Assembly (NCBI GenBank): GCA_965223115.1
Contig: OZ244982.1
Location: 434,001 to 498,000 of the forward strand
Length of the DNA: 64,000 nucleotides
Source of the DNA: CBDCUI01 sp965223115
Lineage (GTDB): Bacteria; Pseudomonadota; Gammaproteobacteria; UBA4575
Reading direction: 5' to 3'
The first letter of the stretch is position 1, and each line of letters opens with the position of its first letter. The translations under genes and the position numbers were made by a program. Positions 1 through 8,302 of this stretch are shown one piece after another. The notes beneath the pieces were generated by a model. That model ran no database searches. It worked only from the letters and a program-made list of their open reading frames with translations, and was not told the DNA's origin.

Positions 1-1
1 C

Positions 2-1537
2 CCAGATAAAGAAGATGTATTTATCACTATTAATATTGATGAAGGTGACCAATACATTTTGGAGAGTGTAGATCTGGCTGGTAAATTTATTTTTCCTGAA
101 GAAGAATTGAGAACGTTAATTGATCTCGTGCCTGGAGAAACGTTTTCACGTGCAAAAATAGTTCGATCTAGAGAAGCAATCTCAAATCGTTTGGGAGATA
201 AAGGTTATGCATTTTCAAATATTAATGTAGTTCCAGAAGTAGATGAAGAAAACAAGAGTGTAAAAGTAACGATGTTCATTGATCCTGGAAAACGCGTATA
301 TGTGCGAAGAATAAATTTTACAGGCCATGAAACCACTCGAGACGAAGTATATCGAAGGGAACTTAGACAAATGGAAGGTGGTTGGTACTCACAGGCTAAT
401 GTAGAGAGTTCAAGGCGCAGAATACAAAGATTAAGCTATGTAGAATCTGTGGAAATAGATACTGAAAAAGTGCCTGGTGCAGATGATTTGGTAGATTTGA
501 ATATATCTATTGCAGAGCGCTTAGCGGGTAGTTTCAATATTGGTGCTGGATTATCTGGAAGCCAAGGTGCAGTGGTAACCACAAGTGTTAGCCAGGAAAA
601 CTTTTTAGGTACAGGAAAAACAGTGTCTTTTTCAATTAATACCAGCAAGGTAAATACTGTTTTTGATTTAGGTTATGTCAATCCTTACTATACAATAGAT
701 GGTGTTAGTCGTGGGTTTGGTTTTTCTTATGTTTCGACTGAAGCAGATGAAGCCGATATATCAGATTTTGATTCTGATAGATTCAGTGGAAGGATTAATT
801 ATAGTATTCCATTAACGGAGACTGACCGGGTGGGTGCTAGATTATCGTTGGCGGGTACAAATATAGGTACTGGTGCCAATACACCTGTCGAGGTGCTTGA
901 ATTTATCGAAGAAAATGATGATCGATATATTAATCTTGTTGCGTTTACGAACTATATTCATGATACACGTAATCGCAGCCTATTCCCTAATGAAGGTAAC
1001 CGACAAATACTATCATTCGAGTTAACGGTGCCAGGGAGTGATTTAGAATATTATAAGCTCAACTACGAAAATGTCTTTTATTTTCCCCTAAGCGAATTAT
1101 TTACGCTGTCGTTAGCTAGTGAAATCGGTTATGGTGATCAATATGGTGATACGACAGATTTGCCATTTTTTGAGAAGTTTCGTGCAGGTGGTTTTGATTC
1201 AGTTCGTGGATATGAGAACAATAGCTTAGGCCCTAGAGACTCATTTGATGATTCCTTTGGGGGTAATTTTCTAACTACGGCAAGAGCACAGTTATTTTTT
1301 CCGCCACCTTTTTTTGAAAGTAAAAATAAAGCACGTTTGAGTCTTTTTGTAGATGCCGGTAATGTGTTTGAGGAGTTTGAGGATTTTGATGCCAGTGAGG
1401 TGCGTGGTTCATTTGGTTTAGGCGTCAACTGGATAACAGGTTTCGGTGGTATAAGTGCAGCAGTTGCATCAACATTTAACGATGATTCAGAAGATGATAC
1501 AGAGTCTTTTCAATTTAGCTTAGGGACAAGTTTTTAG
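2..1537 (+). CDS. bamA: BamA, outer-membrane protein assembly factor (5' partial)
   Basis: This is the C-terminal part of BamA, the beta-barrel subunit that folds and inserts outer-membrane proteins. The frame is open from base 2 with no start, so the gene begins before the window; about 511 codons remain of a usual ~800. The visible part begins at the end of POTRA 3 (VFITINIDEGDQY), continues through POTRA 4 and 5 (YVRRINFTGHETT, RRELRQMEGGW), and ends in a 16-strand-type barrel. The barrel carries the loop-6 signature SVRGYENNSLGP and a terminal phenylalanine (FQFSLGTSF), as needed for recognition by the Bam machine. An internal TTG at 59 is not the real start. skp follows after 20 bases, the usual gammaproteobacterial order, so the two are probably co-transcribed with the lipid A genes. 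Confidence 0.97.
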   Translation, partial: PDKEDVFITINIDEGDQYILESVDLAGKFIFPEEELRTLIDLVPGETFSRAKIVRSREAISNRLGDKGYAFSNINVVPEVDEENKSVKVTMFIDPGKRVYVRRINFTGHETTRDEVYRRELRQMEGGWYSQANVESSRRRIQRLSYVESVEIDTEKVPGADDLVDLNISIAERLAGSFNIGAGLSGSQGAVVTTSVSQENFLGTGKTVSFSINTSKVNTVFDLGYVNPYYTIDGVSRGFGFSYVSTEADEADISDFDSDRFSGRINYSIPLTETDRVGARLSLAGTNIGTGANTPVEVLEFIEENDDRYINLVAFTNYIHDTRNRSLFPNEGNRQILSFELTVPGSDLEYYKLNYENVFYFPLSELFTLSLASEIGYGDQYGDTTDLPFFEKFRAGGFDSVRGYENNSLGPRDSFDDSFGGNFLTTARAQLFFPPPFFESKNKARLSLFVDAGNVFEEFEDFDASEVRGSFGLGVNWITGFGGISAAVASTFNDDSEDDTESFQFSLGTSF

Positions 1538-1557
1538 AAGCTTTATAGGAGATAAAA

Positions 1558-2061
1558 GTGAAATCATATAATTTAAAGTACCTATTCTTTATGCTAATCC
1601 TAATCCCAGGGATAGTGTGTGCAGAAGCAAAAATTGGATTTGTAAATATGGCTGAAATTATGGAGAAATCACCTCAAGCAGATGCAGCGCGCAAAGCTTT
1701 AGAAAAAGAGTTCTCAAGTCGTGATAAAAAATTAACTGCCGTACGTGATGAAATACTAAAACTGGAAGAAACTCTAAAACAAGATGGTGCTATTATGAGC
1801 GATAATAGACGTTCTGAGTTAGAGAAAGAAATTTTAAATAAAAAGAGAGAATATAATCGGCAACAAGACGAACTACGTGAAGATTTTAATATTCGACGTA
1901 ATGAGGAGTTAGGTAAGTTGCAAAAAAATGTACATAAAGTCATTGTTAGTGTCGCTAAAAATGAAAATTATGATTTGGTTGTTACGCAACCTGTAGTTTT
2001 TGCAAGTAGTCGAATAGATTTGACTGAGCGCGTTTTGAAGGAGCTACAAGATACTCAGTAA
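1558..2061 (+). CDS. skp: Skp/OmpH periplasmic chaperone
   Basis: Skp is a trimeric periplasmic chaperone that holds unfolded outer-membrane proteins and hands them to BamA. The 167-residue product has a signal peptide (a hydrophobic stretch at about residues 8-20 with likely cleavage after VCA) and then the family opening KIGFVNMAEIMEKSPQ. A long charged helical section rich in Glu, Lys and Arg (about residues 45-125) forms the tentacle coiled coils. The start is GTG at 1558, with a good ribosome site (TAGGAGAT) eight or so bases before it. It lies between bamA and lpxD, as in most gammaproteobacteria. Family and location are clear. Confidence 0.95.
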   Translation: MKSYNLKYLFFMLILIPGIVCAEAKIGFVNMAEIMEKSPQADAARKALEKEFSSRDKKLTAVRDEILKLEETLKQDGAIMSDNRRSELEKEILNKKREYNRQQDELREDFNIRRNEELGKLQKNVHKVIVSVAKNENYDLVVTQPVVFASSRIDLTERVLKELQDTQ

Positions 2062-2075
2062 AAATAACTAATATA

Positions 2076-3083
2076 GTGTCTTTTACACTTGCAAAATTAT
2101 CTGAGCTGACTACGACAAAGGTAGTAGGTGATTCATCTTGCAAAATCGATAACGTCAGTAGTCTTGATAATGCTAAGGATGGTTCAATTGCTTTTTTTGC
2201 CAACCCAAAGTTAAAAGATCTGCTCAAAAAAACAAAAGCTTCTGCAGTCATATTAAGTGAAGAGTTTTTAGATCTATGTCCCACTCATGCATTAATCTCT
2301 GATAATCCATATCTAGCTTTTGCAAAAGTTGCAACATTGCTAAATCCAGTGCCTGAGCGTAATTCAGGTATACATCCTACAGCAATTATTTCAGATAGCG
2401 TGGTGCTTGGGGATAATTGTTATATTGGGCCTTATACAATTATTGAGCAAGATTGTGTTATAGGTAGTAACGTCAATATTGGTTCAAATTGTGTACTTTA
2501 TGAATCCTGTTCGGTTGGAGAAAATTGTCGATTGGTAAATCATGTAACTTTGTGTCATAAAACTATTTTAGGTAAGCGCGTTACAATTCATCCAGGAGCT
2601 GTTATCGGTAGTGATGGGTTTGGCCTCGCTAATGAGGAAGGTAAGTGGGTTAAGATTCCGCAATTAGGTCGAGTGCAAATAGGGGATGATGTAGAAATAG
2701 GTGCTAATACGACTATTGATCGAGGTTCGTTGGGAGATACGATTCTTGAAGAGGGTGTGAAGCTCGATAATCAGATTCAAATAGCGCATAACGTAAAAAT
2801 TGGTGCACATACTGCTATAGCAGCATGCGTTGGTATTGCAGGAAGTACACATATAGGTAAATATTGCGGTATTGGTGGTGGTGCCGGGATAGGTGGGCAC
2901 CTTAAAATTGCAGACCATGTTACGCTGGGTGGTATGACGAGGGTAACACGGTCAATAAAAGAAGCAGGTGCTTATGTATCGGGGACACCAGTGCAACCTT
3001 ATAAAAAATGGTTGAAAAGCTCAGCATTATTTAACAAATTTGATGAGTTGGCTAACCGTATTAAAAAGTTAGAAAAATTGTGA
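2076..3083 (+). CDS. lpxD: LpxD, UDP-3-O-(3-hydroxyacyl)glucosamine N-acyltransferase
   Basis: LpxD adds the N-linked 3-hydroxyacyl chain to the glucosamine nucleotide, the third step of lipid A synthesis, in the cytoplasm. The 335-residue protein (E. coli 341) has the N-terminal uridine-binding domain (about 1-100), then a left-handed beta-helix of hexapeptide repeats (IGSNVNIGSNC, VQIGDDVEIGANTTI). The catalytic His is H238 in the motif QIAHNVKIG. A C-terminal helical tail contains KKWLKSSALFNKF. The start is GTG at 2076, 14 bases after skp. fabZ begins eight bases downstream, so the genes form one operon. Confidence 0.96.
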   Translation: MSFTLAKLSELTTTKVVGDSSCKIDNVSSLDNAKDGSIAFFANPKLKDLLKKTKASAVILSEEFLDLCPTHALISDNPYLAFAKVATLLNPVPERNSGIHPTAIISDSVVLGDNCYIGPYTIIEQDCVIGSNVNIGSNCVLYESCSVGENCRLVNHVTLCHKTILGKRVTIHPGAVIGSDGFGLANEEGKWVKIPQLGRVQIGDDVEIGANTTIDRGSLGDTILEEGVKLDNQIQIAHNVKIGAHTAIAACVGIAGSTHIGKYCGIGGGAGIGGHLKIADHVTLGGMTRVTRSIKEAGAYVSGTPVQPYKKWLKSSALFNKFDELANRIKKLEKL

Positions 3084-3090
3084 ATCAAAT

Positions 3091-3543
3091 ATGGCTGAGA
3101 TGACAATTCATGATATTTTAAAGTTTTTGCCGCACAGGTATCCTTTTTTATTAGTAGATCGTGTGCTAGAAAATAAAATAGGTGAATCCATTCTGGCATT
3201 GAAAAATGTCAGCTATAACGAACCTTTTTTTCAAGGTCATTTCCCATCAGCTCCAGTAATGCCAGGTGTACTAATATTAGAAGCACTTGCACAAGCATCT
3301 GGATTACTTGCATTAAGCAACCCGGAATGGCGTCCTGATGACGAAAGTTTATATTTATTCGTAGGGATTGATAAGGCGCGTTTTAAAAGACAAGTCAGTC
3401 CTGGAGATCAACTTATATTGGATGTGAAGTTGATACGGCATAAGCGTGGTTTTGGTGTATTTAATGCAACCGCATGCGTTGGTGAGGAAGTTGCAGCTAC
3501 GGCTGAACTTATGTGTGTATTTAAAGAAGTTGAAACAAAATGA
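3091..3543 (+). CDS. fabZ: FabZ, 3-hydroxyacyl-ACP dehydratase
   Basis: FabZ dehydrates 3-hydroxyacyl-ACP in fatty acid elongation and competes with LpxA and LpxD for the same acyl-ACP pool, which explains its place between their genes. The 150-residue protein is a single hotdog fold. The signature FQGHFPSAPVMPGVLILEAL holds the catalytic pair H50 and E64, with the same 14-residue spacing as E. coli H54/E68. The opening MTIHDILKFLPHRYPFLLVDRV is also typical of the family. The start ATG at 3091 follows lpxD by seven bases. Confidence 0.97.
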   Translation: MAEMTIHDILKFLPHRYPFLLVDRVLENKIGESILALKNVSYNEPFFQGHFPSAPVMPGVLILEALAQASGLLALSNPEWRPDDESLYLFVGIDKARFKRQVSPGDQLILDVKLIRHKRGFGVFNATACVGEEVAATAELMCVFKEVETK

Positions 3544-3568
3544 GCCATTAACTACGATGTCTTCAGTA

Positions 3569-4357
3569 ATGGCTAATGACAATATAGACATACACTCAAC
3601 AGCAATAGTTGACCCAAGCGCTAAACTTAGTGCAAACGTAACAGTTGGTCCTTACACAATAATTGGTTCTGATGTTGTGATTGGGAAAAATACATGGGTT
3701 GGTCCACATGTTGTAATCAATGGCCCTACAATCATTGGTTCTAGGAATCGAATTTTTCAATTTTCATCTATTGGTGAGATACCTCAGGATAAAAAATATC
3801 AGGGAGAGCAAAGCGAACTACTTATAGGTGATGATAATACAATAAGAGAATATGTAACCATTAACCGTGGTACTGAGCAGGATAAAGGTTATACAAAGCT
3901 AGGTAATCGAAATTGGATTATGGCCTATGTGCACATTGCCCATGATTGTACCGTTGCAGATGACACAATATTCGCAAATGGCACTACTTTGGCTGGGCAC
4001 GTTAATGTGGAAGATTTCGCAATTCTTGGAGGCTTTACATTAGTACATCAATTTTGTCGAGTTGGTGCCCATTCATTTTGTGCAATGGGTACGGCATTAA
4101 ATAGAGACCTTCCTCCATTTGTGATGGCGTCAGGCAATTATGCGACTACACATGGTTTAAATAAAGAAGGGCTACGGCGTAGAGGTTTTAGTGAGGAGTG
4201 TATACAAGCTTTGCATAAAGCATATAAATTACTCATACGTAGTAAAGGATCTAGAGAAGATGCGCTTTCACAAGTCAAAGAACTTGCAATAAAGCATCCT
4301 GAGGTGCAGCAGTTTTTAGAATTTGTTTTATCAAGTAAAAGAGGAATTGTTCAATAG
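3569..4357 (+). CDS. lpxA: LpxA, UDP-GlcNAc (or UDP-GlcNAc3N) acyltransferase
   Basis: LpxA transfers a 3-hydroxyacyl chain from ACP to the 3-position of UDP-GlcNAc, the first step of lipid A synthesis. I chose ATG 3569 because it gives 262 residues, the E. coli length, and puts the catalytic His of HIAHDCTV at residue 125, the E. coli number. An ATG at 3557 would add four residues; the open frame extends further upstream inside fabZ. The protein is a hexapeptide beta-helix (VTVGPYTIIGSDVVIG) with the helical tail GLRRRGFSEECIQAL. By ungapped count from H125, residue 173 is methionine where E. coli has the acyl-ruler glycine, so a shorter acyl chain is expected. Nearby gnnA/gnnB-like genes suggest the acceptor may be the 3-amino sugar. 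It converges on lpxB with a 4-base gap. Confidence 0.96.
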   Translation: MANDNIDIHSTAIVDPSAKLSANVTVGPYTIIGSDVVIGKNTWVGPHVVINGPTIIGSRNRIFQFSSIGEIPQDKKYQGEQSELLIGDDNTIREYVTINRGTEQDKGYTKLGNRNWIMAYVHIAHDCTVADDTIFANGTTLAGHVNVEDFAILGGFTLVHQFCRVGAHSFCAMGTALNRDLPPFVMASGNYATTHGLNKEGLRRRGFSEECIQALHKAYKLLIRSKGSREDALSQVKELAIKHPEVQQFLEFVLSSKRGIVQ

Positions 4358-4361
4358 CGAA

Positions 4362-5537
4362 TCAATTAGATACTATTAAGTTAGCAGCAAGTTTGGCCGC
4401 AGCAGTTGCGCCATCGTTACCCCCTAACTTTTCTTTAATGCTAAGCATTTCATTTTTCATTTTCTGTACGTAGTCATTATCCAGCAATAATTTTTCTAGC
4501 TCGTTGGCAATATTATTAGCAGTTGCTTTATCTTGGATAAATTCACGACTGATTTCCTTATCTGCAAGTACATTCGCAATACCGGCATAGGTAAATTTAA
4601 CTATATTTTTTAGGATTTTATAAGTTAATGGTGAAATTTTGTAAACGATAAGCATAGGTGTTTGCATGAGAGTGATTTGCAAAGTAACGGTTCCTGAGGC
4701 TGCAGCAATTGCATCGCATGATGCAATAACGTCATAAATATCAGCTGTCGTAGTAGTGATATTGAGACTAGATTCGTTAATGTGGTTTTGGATAAGATTG
4801 ATAGATAATGTACTCGCAACAGGTGTAATGAATTGCACGTTGTTCACGCGGTTTGCTACTAATTTTGCTGCTTCTAACATTACTGGATAGTTTTTTTCGA
4901 TTTCACTCACTCGGCTGCCAGGAAAAATCCCCACTAATTTTTTATTAGGATCTAATTTTTCTTGTGTTATGAATTTATCTTTAGAAATGTGTGATATCGC
5001 ATCTTTTACTAACGGGTGCCCAACAAATTCTACTGGTACTCCTGCATCTTCATAAAATTTAACTTCAAATGGAAAAACAACAGCCATTTGATCTACATAT
5101 TTTTGGATTATTTTTATACGTGATGATCGCCATGCCCAAATTTGTGGACTTATGTAATACATTACTTTAATGCTATATTTTTTTGCTGTCTTAGCTAGAG
5201 GTAAGTTGAAGTCTGGTGAGTCAATCAATACTAATAAATCAGGAGGGTTGTTCTTTAGCTCCGATTTCATTCTGTTATGAATTTTTTTTAAGCGTGGATA
5301 ATGTTTCAATACTTCAACAAGGCCCGCAACTGAAAGTTCAGCAGCATTGACAAGAGCATTAAATCCAGCCTGCTGCATTTTTTCTCCACCCAAGCCATAA
5401 CAGTTAATATCTGGTAAAAGTTTTTTTAGGGCTTGTACTAATTTTGCTCCATGTAAGTCTCCTGATGCTTCACCAACTACAATCATTATTCGTGGCGAAT
5501 TATCTATTTCATTTTGCATAGGCTTGCAGGATAGCAT
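4362..5537 (-). CDS. lpxB: LpxB, lipid A disaccharide synthase
   Basis: LpxB (glycosyltransferase family 19) joins UDP-diacylglucosamine and lipid X to make the tetra-acylated disaccharide at the inner membrane. The 391-residue product (E. coli 382) has the N-terminal signature RIMIVVGEASGDLHGAKLVQ, PPDLLVLIDSPDFNLPLAK, the conserved QIWAWRSSRIK, FPFEV and FVGHPL segments, and a nucleotide-binding GIFPGSRVSEI. The start could be ATG 5537 or ATG 5519 (residue 7); both overlap the end of the upstream aminotransferase gene, so translation is probably coupled. Unlike in E. coli, lpxB runs opposite to lpxA and is co-transcribed with the gnnB- and gnnA-like genes. Confidence 0.96.
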   Translation of the reverse strand: MLSCKPMQNEIDNSPRIMIVVGEASGDLHGAKLVQALKKLLPDINCYGLGGEKMQQAGFNALVNAAELSVAGLVEVLKHYPRLKKIHNRMKSELKNNPPDLLVLIDSPDFNLPLAKTAKKYSIKVMYYISPQIWAWRSSRIKIIQKYVDQMAVVFPFEVKFYEDAGVPVEFVGHPLVKDAISHISKDKFITQEKLDPNKKLVGIFPGSRVSEIEKNYPVMLEAAKLVANRVNNVQFITPVASTLSINLIQNHINESSLNITTTTADIYDVIASCDAIAAASGTVTLQITLMQTPMLIVYKISPLTYKILKNIVKFTYAGIANVLADKEISREFIQDKATANNIANELEKLLLDNDYVQKMKNEMLSIKEKLGGNDGATAAAKLAANLIVSN

Positions 5538-6606
5538 CGACTACACTATGGATTTGTTGCTCAGTCATTTCAGGAAACATAGGAAGCGAAATGCATTTGG
5601 AGCAAATCTCAGTGGTGTTATTTAATTCTAATTTGCGTGAAATATTGCGAAATGCAGCTTGTTCAGATAATGGCATTGAATAAAAAAAGGCATGCCCAAT
5701 ATTTTTTTCTTGCAATTGCTGGCTAATGCCATCACGTCTATCGCTAAGTATCGTATATTGATGAAAAACATGTGACGTATCATTTGTGTGTGTAGGTGTT
5801 TGGATGGGAAGTGTTTCTAATAAATTTGAGTATTGATCAGCTACAGTAATTCTTTGCTGGTTGAGTTTATCAATATATTTTAATTTAATTCTTAATATAG
5901 CGGCCTGAATCTCATCAAGTCGGCTATTCCACCCTACAATGTCATGCTGATTTCTGACTTTGCTGCCATGACTTTTTAGTAATAAAAATCTTTCGGCTAA
6001 TTCATCTGAGTTTGTGGTAAATAAGCCTCCATCTCCATAGGCACCAAGATTTTTACTGGGGAAGAAACTAAAACAACCAGCATCTCCAAATGCTCCGGTT
6101 TGTTTGTTATCTGCAACTGCTCCAAAGGACTGCGCACAGTCTTCAATAATTAATAGGTTTTCTTGCTTAGCCAGGTCGCGTATTGGTTCCATGTCGGCAA
6201 CTTGGCCAAATATATGTACGGGGAGAATGGCACGTGTTTTGTCGGTAATAGCTTTTTTTATGTTATCAGCAGTAATGTTGAACGTAATGGGGTCAATATC
6301 AACAAATACAGGTAAGGCACCAACGTAACAAATAGCTTCAGCGGTGGCAGCAAAACTAAAAGGAGTCGTGATTACCTCGTCACCATTGCCAATACCACAG
6401 GCGCGTAGCGCTAAATGCAATGCATCTGTACCCGAGTTGCACGAAATAGCATGCTTAACTCCTAAATAGCTTGCAGCTTCCGACTCAAATTGTTGTACAT
6501 TTGGTCCATTTATAAACTGAGTGTTTTTTAATACTGTAGAGACGGCGCTATCGATTTCATTACGCAATATTTCATACTGCAGTTTTAAATCTAGCATTGG
6601 AATCAT
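5509..6606 (-). CDS. gnnB: DegT-family sugar aminotransferase, probable GnnB
   Basis: This is a PLP enzyme of the DegT/DnrJ/EryC1/StrS family, 365 residues. The PLP Lys is K185 in FFPSKNLGAYGDGG; EDCAQSFGA (D156) and the SGTDALHLAL phosphate-binding segment are intact. The C-terminal HVFHQYTIL is also a family feature. Sugar aminotransferases of this type convert a keto sugar nucleotide to an amino sugar. In Acidithiobacillus ferrooxidans the enzyme GnnB, encoded with gnnA between lpxA and lpxB, aminates 3-keto-UDP-GlcNAc. Here the gene lies between lpxB and a Gfo/Idh dehydrogenase gene, so the same role is the best inference. The fold is certain; the exact substrate rests on context. Other DegT enzymes in O-antigen pathways are the alternative. 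Confidence 0.85.
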   Translation of the reverse strand: MIPMLDLKLQYEILRNEIDSAVSTVLKNTQFINGPNVQQFESEAASYLGVKHAISCNSGTDALHLALRACGIGNGDEVITTPFSFAATAEAICYVGALPVFVDIDPITFNITADNIKKAITDKTRAILPVHIFGQVADMEPIRDLAKQENLLIIEDCAQSFGAVADNKQTGAFGDAGCFSFFPSKNLGAYGDGGLFTTNSDELAERFLLLKSHGSKVRNQHDIVGWNSRLDEIQAAILRIKLKYIDKLNQQRITVADQYSNLLETLPIQTPTHTNDTSHVFHQYTILSDRRDGISQQLQEKNIGHAFFYSMPLSEQAAFRNISRKLELNNTTEICSKCISLPMFPEMTEQQIHSVVDAILQAYAK

Positions 6607-6636
6607 TTATAAAAAAACCTAGAGTTGAGTAAAAGA

Positions 6637-7569
6637 CTACGAGAGTATATCGCTTATTTGTATGGCAGTTTGAAGAGCACGTTTCCCATCTTCTCCACTG
6701 ACTTTAGGTGCAGAGTTGTTGGCTATGCAAGCGAGAAAATGCTCAATTTCTGTAAGTAAAGCATCTGATTTATCAAATTTTGAACTATTAATATCTATAT
6801 TCGGGATGCCGGGATACATTTCTCCATCACCTTTTCGATATACGGATAACTCTCTATTTTGAAAGTCGACAGAGAGATAGGCATCATTTTGAAAAATCCT
6901 CATTTTACGATCCGTTTTATTACTTGCACGACTAGCAGTAACGTTTGCCACACAGCCATTTTTAAAGACAATACGTGCATTGGCGATATCAATGCCTTGA
7001 GATAAAACAGGTGTGCCACTAGCGTCGATTTTTTCAACTTCTGAATTAACGATATCAAGAATAATGTCTATATCATGAATCATCAAATCCAAAACCACGT
7101 TAACGTCAGTGCCACGTGGGTTGTAAGGCGCTAAACGGGTTGATTCAATAAACTTTACTTCACTTAACTCATGCTCAAGTGCAATTATGGCAGGATTAAA
7201 TCTTTCTAAATGACCAACCTGTAAAATAAGCTTATTTTGGTTGGCCAGCCCAATTAGTTCGTCAGCTTGTTCGAGTGTTGTAGTAATGGGCTTCTCTACT
7301 AAAACATGTGAGCCATGCCTGAGAAAATCTTTGGTAACTTCAAAGTGTAATTCGGTTGGTACTACTATACTTACTGCATCCACTTTACCAAGTAATTCGT
7401 GGTAATCTGTGATTGCTTTGCATTCAGCATCATTAGCAACTTTCGACGCTTTTTCAATATCATTATCAACAACAGCAAGTAACTCGCTGTTTTCCAGTTG
7501 AGAATATTTTTGTGCATGAAATTTGCCTAAATAACCAACACCTATGACTGCAGTTCGTATCTCTGACAC
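6637..7569 (-). CDS. gnnA: Gfo/Idh-family sugar-nucleotide dehydrogenase, probable GnnA
   Basis: This is a 310-residue NAD-dependent oxidoreductase of the Gfo/Idh/MocA family. The N-terminal Rossmann motif is AVIGVGYLGKFHAQKY, the family lysine is in HVLVEKPITT, and the catalytic histidine region is DLMIHDIDIILDI. Family members oxidise a sugar hydroxyl. With the adjacent DegT aminotransferase and lpxB, the likely job is oxidation of the 3-hydroxyl of UDP-GlcNAc, as for GnnA of Acidithiobacillus, giving the keto sugar that GnnB aminates. The start is GTG at 7569, with CCGGAAA as a possible ribosome site upstream. It is the first gene of a three-gene minus-strand unit divergent from rnhB; the 118-base gap must hold both promoters. 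Substrate is inferred from context. Confidence 0.82.
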   Translation of the reverse strand: MSEIRTAVIGVGYLGKFHAQKYSQLENSELLAVVDNDIEKASKVANDAECKAITDYHELLGKVDAVSIVVPTELHFEVTKDFLRHGSHVLVEKPITTTLEQADELIGLANQNKLILQVGHLERFNPAIIALEHELSEVKFIESTRLAPYNPRGTDVNVVLDLMIHDIDIILDIVNSEVEKIDASGTPVLSQGIDIANARIVFKNGCVANVTASRASNKTDRKMRIFQNDAYLSVDFQNRELSVYRKGDGEMYPGIPNIDINSSKFDKSDALLTEIEHFLACIANNSAPKVSGEDGKRALQTAIQISDILS

Positions 7570-7687
7570 TATATTTCCGGTATCCTTTAAAACCAGCGCG
7601 CAGTATACGAAGTTTGTGTTCTAACACCTAACCTTGGCTGAATCATGCCGGTTAATTTTTAATCACATAGGGTGCATACAAGTAGAT

Positions 7688-8281
7688 ATGCAAAATTATG
7701 AAATAGTTGCAGGTATAGATGAAGCCGGCCGTGGGCCATTAGCAGGCCCTGTGGTAGCAGCTGCAGTTGTTCTGCATTCAGATAGGCCTATTGCTGGGCT
7801 AACAGACTCAAAAAAGATTTCACCTCAAAAACGCCTTCGATTATTCGCAGAAATAAAGAGTAAAGCACAAGCTTGGGGAGTGGGCGAGGCTAGTGCAGCC
7901 GAAATCGATGAAATGAATATTCACAACGCAACATTAAAGGCAATGTTACGTGCCTATCTGGATATGCAATTGGAGGCGAGTCATGTTCTTGTCGATGGTT
8001 TGTATTGCCCAGATTTGAGTGCAAAGTGTACGGCTATTGTGAAAGGTGATCAGACTGTGCCTGCTATAAGTGCGGCATCAATAATTGCAAAAGTTACACG
8101 TGATATACAGATGCTAGAGTACCATGATCAAATGCCAGAATATGGATTCGATCGTCATAAAGGCTATCCAACATCACAACATATTCAGGCACTAAAGGAA
8201 TATGGCCCCTGCAATTTGCATCGCCGCAGCTATAAGCCTGTTCGAGATGCAATTAATATACATAAATCACAACTGGCATAA
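7688..8281 (+). CDS. rnhB: RNase HII
   Basis: RNase HII cuts the RNA strand of RNA-DNA hybrids and removes single ribonucleotides from DNA. I place the start at ATG 7688 (197 residues; E. coli 198) rather than the TTG at 7634, because the family sequence begins at once with IVAGIDEAGRGPLAGPVVAA and an AGGG lies upstream. Catalytic acidic residues are D11 and E12, and D103 in HVLVDGLYCP; LTDSKKIS and SIIAKVTRD are further signatures. dnaE starts 21 bases after the stop, the usual rnhB-dnaE pairing. Confidence 0.96.
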   Translation: MQNYEIVAGIDEAGRGPLAGPVVAAAVVLHSDRPIAGLTDSKKISPQKRLRLFAEIKSKAQAWGVGEASAAEIDEMNIHNATLKAMLRAYLDMQLEASHVLVDGLYCPDLSAKCTAIVKGDQTVPAISAASIIAKVTRDIQMLEYHDQMPEYGFDRHKGYPTSQHIQALKEYGPCNLHRRSYKPVRDAINIHKSQLA

Positions 8282-8302
8282 TTTTAGTAAAATATTTTAA
8301 TA

